Shown piece after piece: positions 9,412-17,181 of a DNA stretch of 64,000 bases. Source of the stretch: Bacillota bacterium (GTDB taxonomy: Bacteria > Bacillota > Clostridia > Acetivibrionales > DTU013); assembly GCA_023435745.1 (NCBI GenBank), contig JAEZMD010000002.1, forward strand, positions 235,168 to 299,167, given 5' to 3'. The notes beneath the pieces were generated by a model. The model was given only the letters and a program-made list of their open reading frames with translations, did not search any database and was not told where the DNA came from. How positions within the stretch are numbered: the first letter of the stretch is position 1; each line of letters begins with the position of its first letter. The position numbers and the translations under genes are program-made.

Positions 9412-10347
9412 CTAGTATAAATACTCCAGCTTAACCAGACTTTCCAGTTCGACGATCCTGTTATAATCTGCAGGTTGGGTGCCGGAAGTCGTAACATTTG
9501 CCGTTGCGGCGGCGGTGGCCAGCCTGACCGTTTTTTCAAAATTACAGCCTTTATTAGCGCTAAAGGCCAGAGCGGCGACCATAGCGTCTCCTGCGCCGAC
9601 CGTGCTTATTACATCGACTTTGATTCCAGGTACAAATATAGTATGACTTCTGCTCAGAAAAATGGCTCCCTTTTCTCCCATGGAAACGGCAACGACTTCG
9701 ATCCCATACTGCTCGATCAGGCTCCTTGCAGCTTTGTCTGCTGATTGTATACTGTCGATTTCCGTACCAAAAAGCATTCCCAACTCGTAAATATTCGGCT
9801 TGACAATCGTCGGGCCCGCTTTGATTCCATTGTCCAGCAGCTCGCCGTCGGCATCAAGTATGGTTTTTGCTCCGGCAGTCTTCGCCGCAGCAATCCACCT
9901 TGCATAGATTACTTTATCAACATTGGAAGGAACGCTCCCGGAAAGGACAAGTACAGTATCCTTACGGATATTGCTGAAAATTATCTTCTCGATTGCATCA
10001 ATATCCGCCTGTGCGATCAGGGGACCTGGCTCATTGATATCCGTATTGGTTTTTCGGAGACTGTCAATAACCTTCAGATTGATTCTTGTCTCAGCATTAA
10101 TCAGTAAAAAGTCATTTTCTATTCCATGGCTGTCAAGGTACTTTTTTATAAAATTCCCCGCTGAACCTCCCAGAATGCCGACGGCTTTGCTGCCGCCGCC
10201 AAGGCTCATGAGCACCTTTGAGACATTGATGCCTTTGCCGCCTGCATCCAGACGGATAGAAGATACTCTGTTCACTTTTCCGGCTTCAAAATTTCCGATT
10301 TCGACTGTTTTGTCCACAGCGGGATTCAATGTAACTGTAATAATCAT
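9412..10347 (-). CDS. 1-phosphofructokinase (PfkB family)
   Basis: 311 residues from the ATG at 10347, which has GGAGG about 6 bases upstream; the longer frame to 10452 overlaps unrelated decayed DNA. The N-terminus MIITVTLNPAVDKTVEIG and the substrate motif GGKGINVSKVL are those of FruK/LacC kinases, and GAGDAMVAALAF near the C-terminus is the PfkB ATP/catalytic-base motif. The family phosphorylates fructose-1-phosphate (FruK) or tagatose-6-phosphate (LacC). No PTS gene is adjacent, so the sugar is not settled; FruK is the better guess from length and N-terminus. Confidence 0.85.
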   Translation of the reverse strand: MIITVTLNPAVDKTVEIGNFEAGKVNRVSSIRLDAGGKGINVSKVLMSLGGGSKAVGILGGSAGNFIKKYLDSHGIENDFLLINAETRINLKVIDSLRKTNTDINEPGPLIAQADIDAIEKIIFSNIRKDTVLVLSGSVPSNVDKVIYARWIAAAKTAGAKTILDADGELLDNGIKAGPTIVKPNIYELGMLFGTEIDSIQSADKAARSLIEQYGIEVVAVSMGEKGAIFLSRSHTIFVPGIKVDVISTVGAGDAMVAALAFSANKGCNFEKTVRLATAAATANVTTSGTQPADYNRIVELESLVKLEYLY

Positions 10348-10372
10348 GCGGATACCTCCAAGTATTTCACTT

Positions 10373-10486
10373 CTATTTGCCGCTTGCTCTGAACTGTGAC
10401 GGTGAAACGCCCATCTTTTTTTTATACTGCCGGGTAAAATAGTTAAGGTCATTGAAGCCTACAGACAATGCTATCTCTGAAATATT
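10373..10486 (-). pseudogene. AraC-family regulator, C-terminal remnant
   Basis: The minus strand encodes about 37 residues ending at a TAG (10373-10375) that match the second helix-turn-helix of AraC/XylS regulators: ISEIALSVGFNDLNYFTRQY, then KKKMGVSPSQFRA. An in-frame TAA (10487-10489) sits immediately upstream of the remnant, and no start codon precedes it. The rest of the gene is gone. The fragment lies directly upstream of the 1-phosphofructokinase gene in the same direction, so the lost regulator may once have controlled it. Confidence 0.75.
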
Positions 10487-10518
10487 TTATCACCCCAAAT
10501 GAGCAAAATTATGCTATT

Positions 10519-10575
10519 GTTCAGCAAAAACCATCGAGAGATTTTCGACTAAACAATATAATATATTTGCTGAAC
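10519..10575. repeat. Inverted repeat GTTCAGCAAA around a TATAAT
   Basis: GTTCAGCAAA (10519-10528) and its exact reverse complement TTTGCTGAAC (10566-10575) flank an AT-rich stretch with TATAAT at 10557-10562. Extended arms match 12 of 13 bases. It could be a paired operator or the edge of a small lost element. Confidence 0.5.
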
Positions 10576-10632
10576 GATAATGTAAACAGAAAAGTGTGAG
10601 GTATTTAGTGAGAACACAACAAAAGCTGATAG

Positions 10633-10827
10633 CAATCATATTCATTTACTTTTAAATATCTAAAAGACAAAAGGGTACTTTTTCTCCTGCTGTCATTATT
10701 TCTCGTTGGGGTTGTCTGTAAGGGAATGGATAACTTTTTCCCGATTGGTATTAGTAATATGAGACCCTCCGACTTGCTGCTAGGAACAGTGATACTTATT
10801 ATGTTATGCAAACCAAAAACTGCGTAA
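10633..10827 (+). pseudogene. Remnant of a small membrane protein
   Basis: An open stretch of about 64 codons with no plausible start, preceded by TAG and ended by TAA at 10825. It encodes a basic segment followed by hydrophobic residues (KDKRVLFLLLSLFLVGVVCK) and then NFFPIGISNMRPSDLLLGTV. The residue pattern is membrane-protein-like, so it is probably the tail of a decayed gene; a short peptide starting at the internal ATG before DNFFPIG is possible. I do not recognise the family. Confidence 0.3.
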
Positions 10828-10832
10828 AAGTG

Positions 10833-10861
10833 TTGCATTTTCTTACGCCATATAATAAAAT
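10833..10861 (+). promoter_or_regulatory. Putative promoter of trpB2
   Basis: TTGCAT (10833-10838), 17-base spacer, TAAAAT (10856-10861), 66 bases ahead of the trpB2 start. Consistent with a sigma-A promoter of moderate strength. Confidence 0.4.
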
Positions 10862-10927
10862 AATCCAAAGCAGTTGATTCAATAATTATATAAGTTGAGA
10901 TTGGAAGAGAAGAGGAGAGATGAGAAG

Positions 10928-12301
10928 ATGAGTAATCTTAACAAGAATGATGTTGTCAAGGTCCTTTTAGAGGAGTCCGAAATTCCAAGGCAATGGTACA
11001 ATATCGCTGCCGACATGCCAAACAAGCCTGCACCGTATTACAGCCCGTTTACAAATGAAGTGATGAAGCCTGAAGAGATGAGGGCTATTTTTCCTGATTC
11101 GCTGATTGCGCAGGAAATGTCCGCAGAGAGATACATCGATATTCCTGATGAAGTCAGGGAAATGTATAAGCAGTGGAGGCCGTCGCCGCTATTCAGGGCA
11201 AGGAACCTTGAGAAGCTGTTGGATACTCCTGCAAGAATTTATTATAAATATGAGGGCGTAAATGCCACAGGCAGCCACAAATTAAATTCCGCGCTGGCAC
11301 AGGCTTACTACAATAAGCAGGCCGGTATCAAGCGTCTGGCAACAGAAACAGGAGCAGGTCAGTGGGGAAGTGCGCTGAGCATGGCCTGTAATCATTTCGG
11401 TTTGGAATGTACTGTCTATATGGTAAAGGTCAGCTATCAGCAAAAGCCCTACAGGCGTTCGTTTATGCAGACCTTCGGAGCCAGTGTATATGCCAGCCCC
11501 AGCAACCTGACCAATGCGGGCAGGATGATTCTGGAGAGGGATCCCAATTCCACCGGAAGCCTTGGTACGGCTATAAGTGAGGCGGTTGAAGATGCCGCGA
11601 CACATGACGACACAAATTACTCACTCGGCAGTGTTTTGAACCATGTTTGCCTTCACCAGACTGTTATCGGCCTTGAGGCTAAGAAGCAGATGGAGAAGAT
11701 CGATGAGTATCCGGACGTGATTTTTGCCTGCTGCGGCGGCGGAACCAATTTCTCAGGGATCGCATTTCCATTCCTTCAGGATAAATTTAAGGGGACAAAG
11801 GTGAGAGCAGTTGCGGTTGAACCGTCGGCCTGCCCGACACTGACAAAGGGCAAGTTCGCTTTTGATTACGGTGATACGGCTAAAATGGCGCCGATTGCAA
11901 AGATGTACACGCTCGGTCATGATTTCATACCGGAGGGAATCCATGCCGGAGGGCTAAGATACCACGGTGATTCGGCGCTTGTCAGCCAGCTTTATCACGA
12001 TGGACTGATCGAGGCTATGGCTTATGGCCAAAAAGCTGTGTTTGATGCCGGCGTTACATTCGCCAGAACTGAAGGGATCGTTCCCGCACCTGAGTCATCA
12101 CATGCCATAAGAGCTGCAATTGACGAGGCAGTGAAGGCCAGGGAAGCAGGAGAGTCTAAAGTTATTCTGTTCAATCTTAGCGGACACGGCTACTTTGATA
12201 TGTCCTCGTATGATATGTATTTCAGCGGAAATATGATTGATGTGGAGTACTCCAGAGAAAACGTGGAGAAGAGTATGGCGAATCTGCCGCAGGTGAAGTA
12301 A
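10928..12301 (+). CDS. Tryptophan synthase beta chain-like, TrpB2 type
   Basis: 457 residues from the ATG at 10928 (GGAG about 10 bases upstream). The PLP lysine is K118 in GSHKLNSA, followed by the ETGAGQWGSA loop and the glycine-rich phosphate loop CCGGGTNFSG. Length and the N-terminal extension fit TrpB2, the group that often lacks a TrpA partner. Family knowledge: PLP enzyme joining indole (or another nucleophile) to serine. No trpA or other trp gene is present, which supports a salvage role for free indole rather than classic biosynthesis. A strong hairpin follows. Confidence 0.9.
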   Translation: MSNLNKNDVVKVLLEESEIPRQWYNIAADMPNKPAPYYSPFTNEVMKPEEMRAIFPDSLIAQEMSAERYIDIPDEVREMYKQWRPSPLFRARNLEKLLDTPARIYYKYEGVNATGSHKLNSALAQAYYNKQAGIKRLATETGAGQWGSALSMACNHFGLECTVYMVKVSYQQKPYRRSFMQTFGASVYASPSNLTNAGRMILERDPNSTGSLGTAISEAVEDAATHDDTNYSLGSVLNHVCLHQTVIGLEAKKQMEKIDEYPDVIFACCGGGTNFSGIAFPFLQDKFKGTKVRAVAVEPSACPTLTKGKFAFDYGDTAKMAPIAKMYTLGHDFIPEGIHAGGLRYHGDSALVSQLYHDGLIEAMAYGQKAVFDAGVTFARTEGIVPAPESSHAIRAAIDEAVKAREAGESKVILFNLSGHGYFDMSSYDMYFSGNMIDVEYSRENVEKSMANLPQVK

Positions 12302-12353
12302 AGACGGAGAAGAGACGGCTTCTACTATAAGTCTGATGATATGGTATTTCTGT

Positions 12354-12385
12354 AAACGAGGCGCTTCAGATGAAGCGCCTCGTTT
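12354..12385 (+). terminator. Terminator-like hairpin after trpB2
   Basis: A perfect 15-bp inverted repeat (AAACGAGGCGCTTCA, two-base loop, exact complement) 53 bases after the trpB2 stop. The right arm ends in three T; no long T tract follows. Confidence 0.7.
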
Positions 12386-12440
12386 GTGTGTGCGCCAAGC
12401 ATGGGCATTGATACATCACACATAACAATATAAAAATTAC

Positions 12441-12464
12441 AACATGACATATAGTTGTCGTGTT
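12441..12464. promoter_or_regulatory. Palindromic operator, WYL regulator 1
   Basis: AACATGACA-TATAGT-TGTCGTGTT: 9-base arms with one mismatch around a 6-base centre. The right arm overlaps a TTGTCG -35 (12455-12460) followed 18 bases later by GATAAT (12479-12484). The same 9-6-9 design recurs at 15454-15477, so this is probably the site bound by one or both WYL regulators. Confidence 0.55.
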
Positions 12465-12534
12465 CTTGTGCTATAATGGATAATGAGATTTGCTATAATA
12501 TGGTAAGCGAATTATGAAAATCGGAGGGCAGTAT

Positions 12535-13440
12535 ATGAAACTTGACCGTCTGCTTGGTATTCTCACAATCCTTCTGCAAAATAACCGGGTAACCGCGCCT
12601 CAGCTTGCCGAAAAGTTTGAGGTTGCTCGCCGCACAATCGGGAGGGACATTGATGCGCTTTGCCAGGCAGGAATACCCATTGTAACGCATCAGGGCGGGG
12701 GCGGAGGTATTTCGATTGCCGATGGTTATAAGCTGGACAAAAGCATCCTCACCGCTGATGAGCTTTCCGGAATAATCGCAGCTCTTAAGGGGATTGGCAC
12801 TGTATCCGAGAAATCTCAGATTGAACGGACGCTTGATAAGCTGTCCGCCAACAAAGACACTGTAGTGTCAATGCGTGAGCCTATTATTATCGATCTTGCG
12901 TCGCATTATAAATTCAGTCTGACATCCAAAATTAAACTTATCAAGCAGGCTGTTCTGGAGCTGAGGCTGATAGAATTTGATTACTACTATGAAAAAGGGC
13001 TGACACACCGACGGATTGAGCCTTACTTTGTCGTTTTTCAATGGACGGCGTGGTATGTATTCGGATTCTGCCTGGAGCGCCAGGACTGGCGGATGTTCAA
13101 GCTGACACGGCTGTGGGATTTGCAGTTGTGTGTGGAAACCTATGCCCAGCGAGAGATACCGTCGGAAAGGCGGGATTTTAACTTGCACCTTCCTGATGAC
13201 AAAAAGCTGGTGGTTTTGTTTGAGCCATCTGTGAAATATCTATTAATTGAAGCCTACGGCCTGGATTGCTTTACTGAAACAGAGGATGGCAGACTGCGGC
13301 TCGAGATCGGCTATACTAAACGGGACTATACGATAAACTGGCTGTTGGGGTTCGGGAATAAGGCAAAGGTTATTGAACCTATGGATATGGCTGATGAGAT
13401 AAAAAGGATTGCCGAAAATATTATACAGAACTATGAATAA
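12535..13440 (+). CDS. HTH-WYL (YafY/DeoR-like) transcriptional regulator 1
   Basis: 301 residues from the ATG at 12535, placed 6 bases after GGAGGG; the earlier ATG at 12514 has no ribosome site. The N-terminal winged helix (LDRLLGILTILLQNNRVTAP, then ARRTIGRDIDALCQAGIPI) is the YafY-type HTH_11. The middle has the WYL-like core (IEPYFVVFQWTAWYVFGFC) and the C-terminus the WCX extension. Family knowledge: WYL proteins are ligand-sensing repressors or activators. The operator-like palindrome at 12441 overlaps its own promoter, so autoregulation is likely. It is about 45% similar in layout to the second WYL protein at 14539, suggesting old duplication. Confidence 0.85.
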   Translation: MKLDRLLGILTILLQNNRVTAPQLAEKFEVARRTIGRDIDALCQAGIPIVTHQGGGGGISIADGYKLDKSILTADELSGIIAALKGIGTVSEKSQIERTLDKLSANKDTVVSMREPIIIDLASHYKFSLTSKIKLIKQAVLELRLIEFDYYYEKGLTHRRIEPYFVVFQWTAWYVFGFCLERQDWRMFKLTRLWDLQLCVETYAQREIPSERRDFNLHLPDDKKLVVLFEPSVKYLLIEAYGLDCFTETEDGRLRLEIGYTKRDYTINWLLGFGNKAKVIEPMDMADEIKRIAENIIQNYE

Positions 13441-13534
13441 ACAAGACGGTCTGATGTCCTGTTCGAGATGATATGATTGATAAAAACATCGGTTGCAGCG
13501 AGTAAGACTGCAGCGATAAATGTGGAGGGTTAAA

Positions 13535-14407
13535 ATGATTGATTCACGATGCGGATTGCACTGCACCGGCTGCGGGTGGAAAGAATCCCACGGCTGCGGC
13601 GGCTGCATTGTAACAATGGGACATCCTTTTCATGGCGAATGCCCGATAGCTCAATGCTGCCAGCATAAAGGATTAATGCATTGCGGTGAGTGTGACGTTA
13701 TACCGTGTGACAAGCTTTACGCGTATTCCTATCTCGATCCGGAGCACGGAGATAAGCCGCAAGGAGCAAGGGTTGACGTCTGTCGCCGCTGGATTGCCGA
13801 AAGCGGAAAACCGGTTTGGAAGAATGTATTGCTCACATCAGCCGGATTTGAGGATATGGACGGAAAGCAGAAACCGAAAATCGTGGATCGCTTTCTTTGC
13901 ATGCTTAACAAGCCTGTGAGCGACGCTAAAGTGTTATTTATCCCAACTGCAGCTGTGTCTGATGAGGCAAGGGAAATGGCCGGTAAGTGCAGGAGGGAAC
14001 TGATCAATACCGGTATTTTACCTGAAAATATAACAGCATACGATATTGGTAGCAGCTTATACGAGGACAGCGCAATGGCATATGACGTCATTTACTTCAC
14101 AGGCGGCGACACCAGTTATTTACTCCGTCGAATAAAGGAGATGGGCTTTGACAGGCTCGTAAAAAAGATGGTTTATGCAAATAAGGTTTACGTTGGCGTT
14201 AGCGCGGGTAGTCTGATTGCCACTCCTAATATTGGCGATCCGTATAACGGTAGTACAGCCGGACTTTGCCTGGTTAATGCTTACCTCTCAGTCCACTGTC
14301 AGACGAATACAGAGCCGAGAACAGATCTGCCACTGCCGCACATATCCCTGACAGATAATCAGGCTTTAGCTGTAACATGCGGCGGATATAAGGTGGTTGA
14401 GGGGTAG
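13535..14407 (+). CDS. DUF3795-peptidase S51 fusion protein
   Basis: 290 residues from the ATG at 13535 (GGAGG 6 bases upstream). Residues 1-90 form a cysteine-rich DUF3795-type domain (CGLHCTGC, HGCGGC, CPIAQCC, CGECDVIPCDKLYAY). From about residue 95 the protein is a dipeptidase E/type 1 glutamine amidotransferase-like domain: VLLTSAGF, VLFIPTAAV, IYFTGGDTSYLL and the nucleophile elbow GVSAGS. Family knowledge: peptidase S51 hydrolyses Asp-X dipeptides or related substrates; DUF3795 has no assigned function but probably binds metal. The join of the two domains is unusual. It follows WYL regulator 1 by 94 bases and may be its target. Confidence 0.8.
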   Translation: MIDSRCGLHCTGCGWKESHGCGGCIVTMGHPFHGECPIAQCCQHKGLMHCGECDVIPCDKLYAYSYLDPEHGDKPQGARVDVCRRWIAESGKPVWKNVLLTSAGFEDMDGKQKPKIVDRFLCMLNKPVSDAKVLFIPTAAVSDEAREMAGKCRRELINTGILPENITAYDIGSSLYEDSAMAYDVIYFTGGDTSYLLRRIKEMGFDRLVKKMVYANKVYVGVSAGSLIATPNIGDPYNGSTAGLCLVNAYLSVHCQTNTEPRTDLPLPHISLTDNQALAVTCGGYKVVEG

Positions 14408-14538
14408 AAAATAGTTGTCGGTGTATTGGGGTTCAAATTTGTTTCAAATTCATTTTGATTAAGTTCGGCAAGGCGCTTGTGGATGTAGTTGGGAAGTATT
14501 AGTATATTAGTATGTCGACAACCTATAGGTGATTGAAT

Positions 14539-15447
14539 ATGAAGCTCAACCGGTTGCTTGAAATAACGACAATACTGCTTAATAAAAAGACGGTGACAGC
14601 CTCTGAGCTTGCGAAGCGGTTTAGTGTATCCACAAGAACTATTTATCGCGATATTGATGTGCTGTCTGTTTCAGGCGTGCCTGTTTATGCCACGCAGGGT
14701 ACAAACGGCGGGATATCGATATTGGACGAGTACACTGTCAATCGTACGGCGCTGTCAAATAGTGAAAAAGAGAGCATTTTATTTGCTCTGCAAACCTTAC
14801 AATCGACTAAATATCCCGAAATTGATATTGTGTTGGAAAAGCTCGGCGGTATTTTTAAAAATTCAGGCACAGATTGGATTTCTATTGACTTTTCTCCATG
14901 GGGATCAGATCCTAATGCATATAACAAGTTTACAGACATAAAGACTGCAATTATACAAAGCAGAGTAATTGAGATCGACTACATAAACTCATATAATCAA
15001 AAGAGCCGCCGGGTAATTGAGCCAATGCGGCTGATATTCAAATCACAGGCATGGTATCTGTGGGGATTCTGTCGTGAAAAACAGGACTATCGTACCTTTC
15101 GCATTTCTCGGATCAAGAGAGTAGAAATCGGGGACGAAGCATTCGACAGGAATGAGATTCATATTGTAAAAGAACACTCTGCTGAAGTGGAGAAGGAAAA
15201 CCCGTATACGCATGTTGTCCTGCAGTTTTCCGAAGAGGTGCTGTACCGTCTGTATGATGATTTTGACGATATGCTGCTGTGCGAAAATGGAGACGGCACA
15301 TATAATCTTGAGATTGATTTTCCTGAGGATGAATGGTTGTATGGGTATATCCTCAGTTTTGGATGTTTTGTAAAGGTTATTGAGCCGGAGCATATAAAAA
15401 AGATTATCAAAGAACGCAGTGAAAAAATCATGGAATTTTATAAATAA
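14539..15447 (+). CDS. HTH-WYL (YafY/DeoR-like) transcriptional regulator 2
   Basis: 302 residues from the ATG at 14539, with AGGTGA 6 bases upstream; an in-frame TTG at 14533 is less likely. N-terminal winged helix (LNRLLEITTILLNKKTVTAS, then VSTRTIYRDIDVLSVSGVPV), central WYL-like domain (VIEPMRLIFKSQAWYLWGFC) and C-terminal WCX region. The promoter region contains TATGTCGACAACC around 14511-14523, which shares a half-site with the palindromes at 12441 and 15454. Likely controls the DUF3788 gene immediately downstream and possibly itself. Confidence 0.85.
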   Translation: MKLNRLLEITTILLNKKTVTASELAKRFSVSTRTIYRDIDVLSVSGVPVYATQGTNGGISILDEYTVNRTALSNSEKESILFALQTLQSTKYPEIDIVLEKLGGIFKNSGTDWISIDFSPWGSDPNAYNKFTDIKTAIIQSRVIEIDYINSYNQKSRRVIEPMRLIFKSQAWYLWGFCREKQDYRTFRISRIKRVEIGDEAFDRNEIHIVKEHSAEVEKENPYTHVVLQFSEEVLYRLYDDFDDMLLCENGDGTYNLEIDFPEDEWLYGYILSFGCFVKVIEPEHIKKIIKERSEKIMEFYK

Positions 15448-15453
15448 TTTCCT

Positions 15454-15477
15454 AACCTGACATACTGTTGTCAAGTT
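15454..15477. promoter_or_regulatory. Palindromic operator overlapping the DUF3788 promoter
   Basis: AACCTGACA-TACTGT-TGTCAAGTT, 9-base arms with one mismatch. The right arm overlaps TTGTCA (15468-15473), which is followed after exactly 17 bases by TATTAG (15491-15496). Placement over the -35 suggests repression by a WYL protein. Confidence 0.6.
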
Positions 15478-15572
15478 ATTGGTGATACGATATTAGGGCG
15501 ATTGTATAAAGCAACGTATTAAAAACGTGGCAAGACGATATCAAAACAATTGTGACAATGGGGGTTATGGTT

Positions 15573-16025
15573 ATGGAATGGAAAGACATGTACCCGCAAA
15601 TCAATCAGCCAAGCTTTGAAGCCATGGCAGATTATATCGGCGGTGAAGGCAGAAGATTATGGGATTCTCTTTTCGACTACATGAACAGCGCATACGGTGT
15701 AAAACCCAAAATGACTTACAGCGGATGCTCCGGTAAGCCCGGCTGGAATGTAAAATTTCAAAAAAGCGGTCAGTCATTTGGCACACTCTATCCCGAAGAA
15801 GGCTCTTTTTCAGTTTTTATGGTCATCAGCTATAAGCATGAAGCAGAAATGGAGATGCTGCGGAATGTATTATCTCCTGAAATGCGAGCCCAGTATGAAA
15901 ATGCTCAGGACTATATGAAAATGGGCAGATGGATGATGTTCCGAATCAGTAGCGAAGCTGATTTGCGGGATTATAAGCTGCTGATGTCTGTAAAAATGAA
16001 GCCGAAGGATGAGGCAGCAAGGTGA
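15573..16025 (+). CDS. DUF3788 family protein
   Basis: 150 residues from the ATG at 15573 (GGGGG about 9 bases upstream); in-frame starts at 15552, 15558 and 15567 also exist. The pattern WDSLFDYMNSAYGVKPKMTY, SGKPGWNVKFQKSGQSFGTL and the tail RWMMFRISS match DUF3788, a small cytoplasmic family of unknown biochemical function commonly found beside WYL/AraC-type regulators in Firmicutes. Here it follows a palindromic operator and WYL regulator 2. Confidence 0.75.
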   Translation: MEWKDMYPQINQPSFEAMADYIGGEGRRLWDSLFDYMNSAYGVKPKMTYSGCSGKPGWNVKFQKSGQSFGTLYPEEGSFSVFMVISYKHEAEMEMLRNVLSPEMRAQYENAQDYMKMGRWMMFRISSEADLRDYKLLMSVKMKPKDEAAR

Positions 16026-16070
16026 AGTATGTTAAGAGAGGTAATTCAAAGTAAAGTGAGGTAGTGCAGA

Positions 16071-16940
16071 GTGATAACCAATATAAAAACCGCAACCATT
16101 CCTATTTCCTGTCTGAACGATATTAAGGACGATATATCTATATTTGCACAGCGGAATGACCTGAATAATTTTCAAAAATGGATTGTCAAAGAGCGGTATG
16201 TGCTTAATCCTGAGCCTGATTTCGAACCACAGTCGATTATTATTGCGGCAGTTGGTTTTAATTTGTGCAATGCAGTTTTTCATTATGAAGGCAAAACGGT
16301 AACCAGTGTTGTAGATTTGGCAGCATCTGAAGACGAGGTCAAAGAATTACTGTCTCAGGGCAACAATTATCATTTCTTTTTCGATTACTGGCTGCCGCAG
16401 AAACGTTTGGCGGTGCGCAGCGGATTGGCTGAATACGGCAGAAACAACATCTGTTTTGTTGACGGAATGGGTAGCTTAATCTCACTTTTTGTGTTTATTT
16501 CCGATATGCCGTATGACAAGGACTATACATGGCGAGAAGTTAAAAATATGGATGTTTGCGAAACGTGCAATCTGTGCCTGAGTAGTTGTCCGACCGGGGC
16601 TATATTAACAAATCGTTTCCTTATAGACAATGAGAAATGCCTGACTTCAATGAATGAATTCGGAACGGAGCCATTTCCCGACACAGTTCCGAAATCCGTC
16701 CACCACAGGATCGTGTGCTGCTCACGCTGTCAGGAGCTGTGTCCCTCAAATAAGGACGGGTTTGATAATATTGCTCAATCCGTTAGTTTTTCCGAGGAGG
16801 AGACGGTACTTTTGCTATCCGGCGTAAAATTTGAGGATTTGCCAAAGGAGCTTGCTGATAAGCTGGAGACTAACTGCATGAAGTGGTTCTATGAAAGTAT
16901 TCCGAGAAATCTGAAGGCTTTATTTGATAATGTGCCGTAA
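16071..16940 (+). CDS. QueG-like double 4Fe-4S cluster protein
   Basis: 289 residues from a GTG at 16071 (GAGG about 10 bases upstream). Two ferredoxin-type cluster motifs lie in the second half: CETCNLCLSSCPTGA and CCSRCQELCPSN, the spacing seen in epoxyqueuosine reductase (QueG) and its relatives. The region before them (VRSGLAEYGRNNICFVDGMG) is also QueG-like. QueG enzymes usually bind cobalamin; this protein lacks the HEAT-repeat extension and is shorter, so it may be a QueG-related reductase with another substrate. The gene starts 45 bases after the DUF3788 stop. Confidence 0.7.
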   Translation: MITNIKTATIPISCLNDIKDDISIFAQRNDLNNFQKWIVKERYVLNPEPDFEPQSIIIAAVGFNLCNAVFHYEGKTVTSVVDLAASEDEVKELLSQGNNYHFFFDYWLPQKRLAVRSGLAEYGRNNICFVDGMGSLISLFVFISDMPYDKDYTWREVKNMDVCETCNLCLSSCPTGAILTNRFLIDNEKCLTSMNEFGTEPFPDTVPKSVHHRIVCCSRCQELCPSNKDGFDNIAQSVSFSEEETVLLLSGVKFEDLPKELADKLETNCMKWFYESIPRNLKALFDNVP

Positions 16941-17002
16941 ATGCTGTGAACAACGACTGTAATATGTTGTCTTTCGGCCTGGAATTACTTTTGCCGGTAC
17001 TC

Positions 17003-17031
17003 TTGACACAGGCCGAGGCTTGTCATATACT
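17003..17031 (+). promoter_or_regulatory. Promoter of the AICAR transformylase transcript
   Basis: TTGACA (17003-17008), a 17-base spacer, TATACT (17026-17031): a near-consensus sigma-A promoter ending just before the ZTP riboswitch, leaving a leader of about 145 nucleotides. Confidence 0.75.
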
Positions 17032-17050
17032 AAAGTTGAAAATTTAGAGC

Positions 17051-17126
17051 AGTCATGCAACTGGCGGATAAATTGAAATAACAATGGGAAGCATGATGAG
17101 GAATGAATTATCGACCGCCTGGGTAG
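17051..17126 (+). ncRNA. ZTP (pfl) riboswitch
   Basis: The leader contains the conserved ZTP/pfl features in order: a P1 arm TCATGC, the core ACTGGCGG, GGGA before the closing arm GCATGA, and downstream the pseudoknot strand CCGCCTGGGTA (17115-17125) able to pair with GGCGG. Family knowledge: this aptamer senses ZMP/ZTP, the signal of low 10-formyl-THF, and switches on purine and folate genes. Its placement directly before an AICAR formyltransferase, the enzyme that consumes ZMP and 10-formyl-THF, fits exactly. The pseudoknot strand also forms the 5' arm of the terminator, giving a clear switching mechanism. Confidence 0.85.
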
Positions 17127-17157
17127 AGCACTTTACCTGGGGCGGTTTTTATTTTTA
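17114..17157 (+). terminator. Riboswitch-controlled terminator
   Basis: ACCGCC...GGGTA pairs with TACCTGGGGCGGT and is followed by TTTTTATTTTT. The 5' arm contains the ZTP pseudoknot bases, so ligand binding should block this hairpin and allow read-through into the transformylase gene. Confidence 0.8.
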
Positions 17158-17181
17158 TTACTATTTTACAGGAGGATGGAT

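Noticed and set aside
10605..10868. 87-codon minus-strand frame before trpB2
   Set aside because: No ribosome site and no family pattern; the opposite strand shows a better membrane-protein-like frame.
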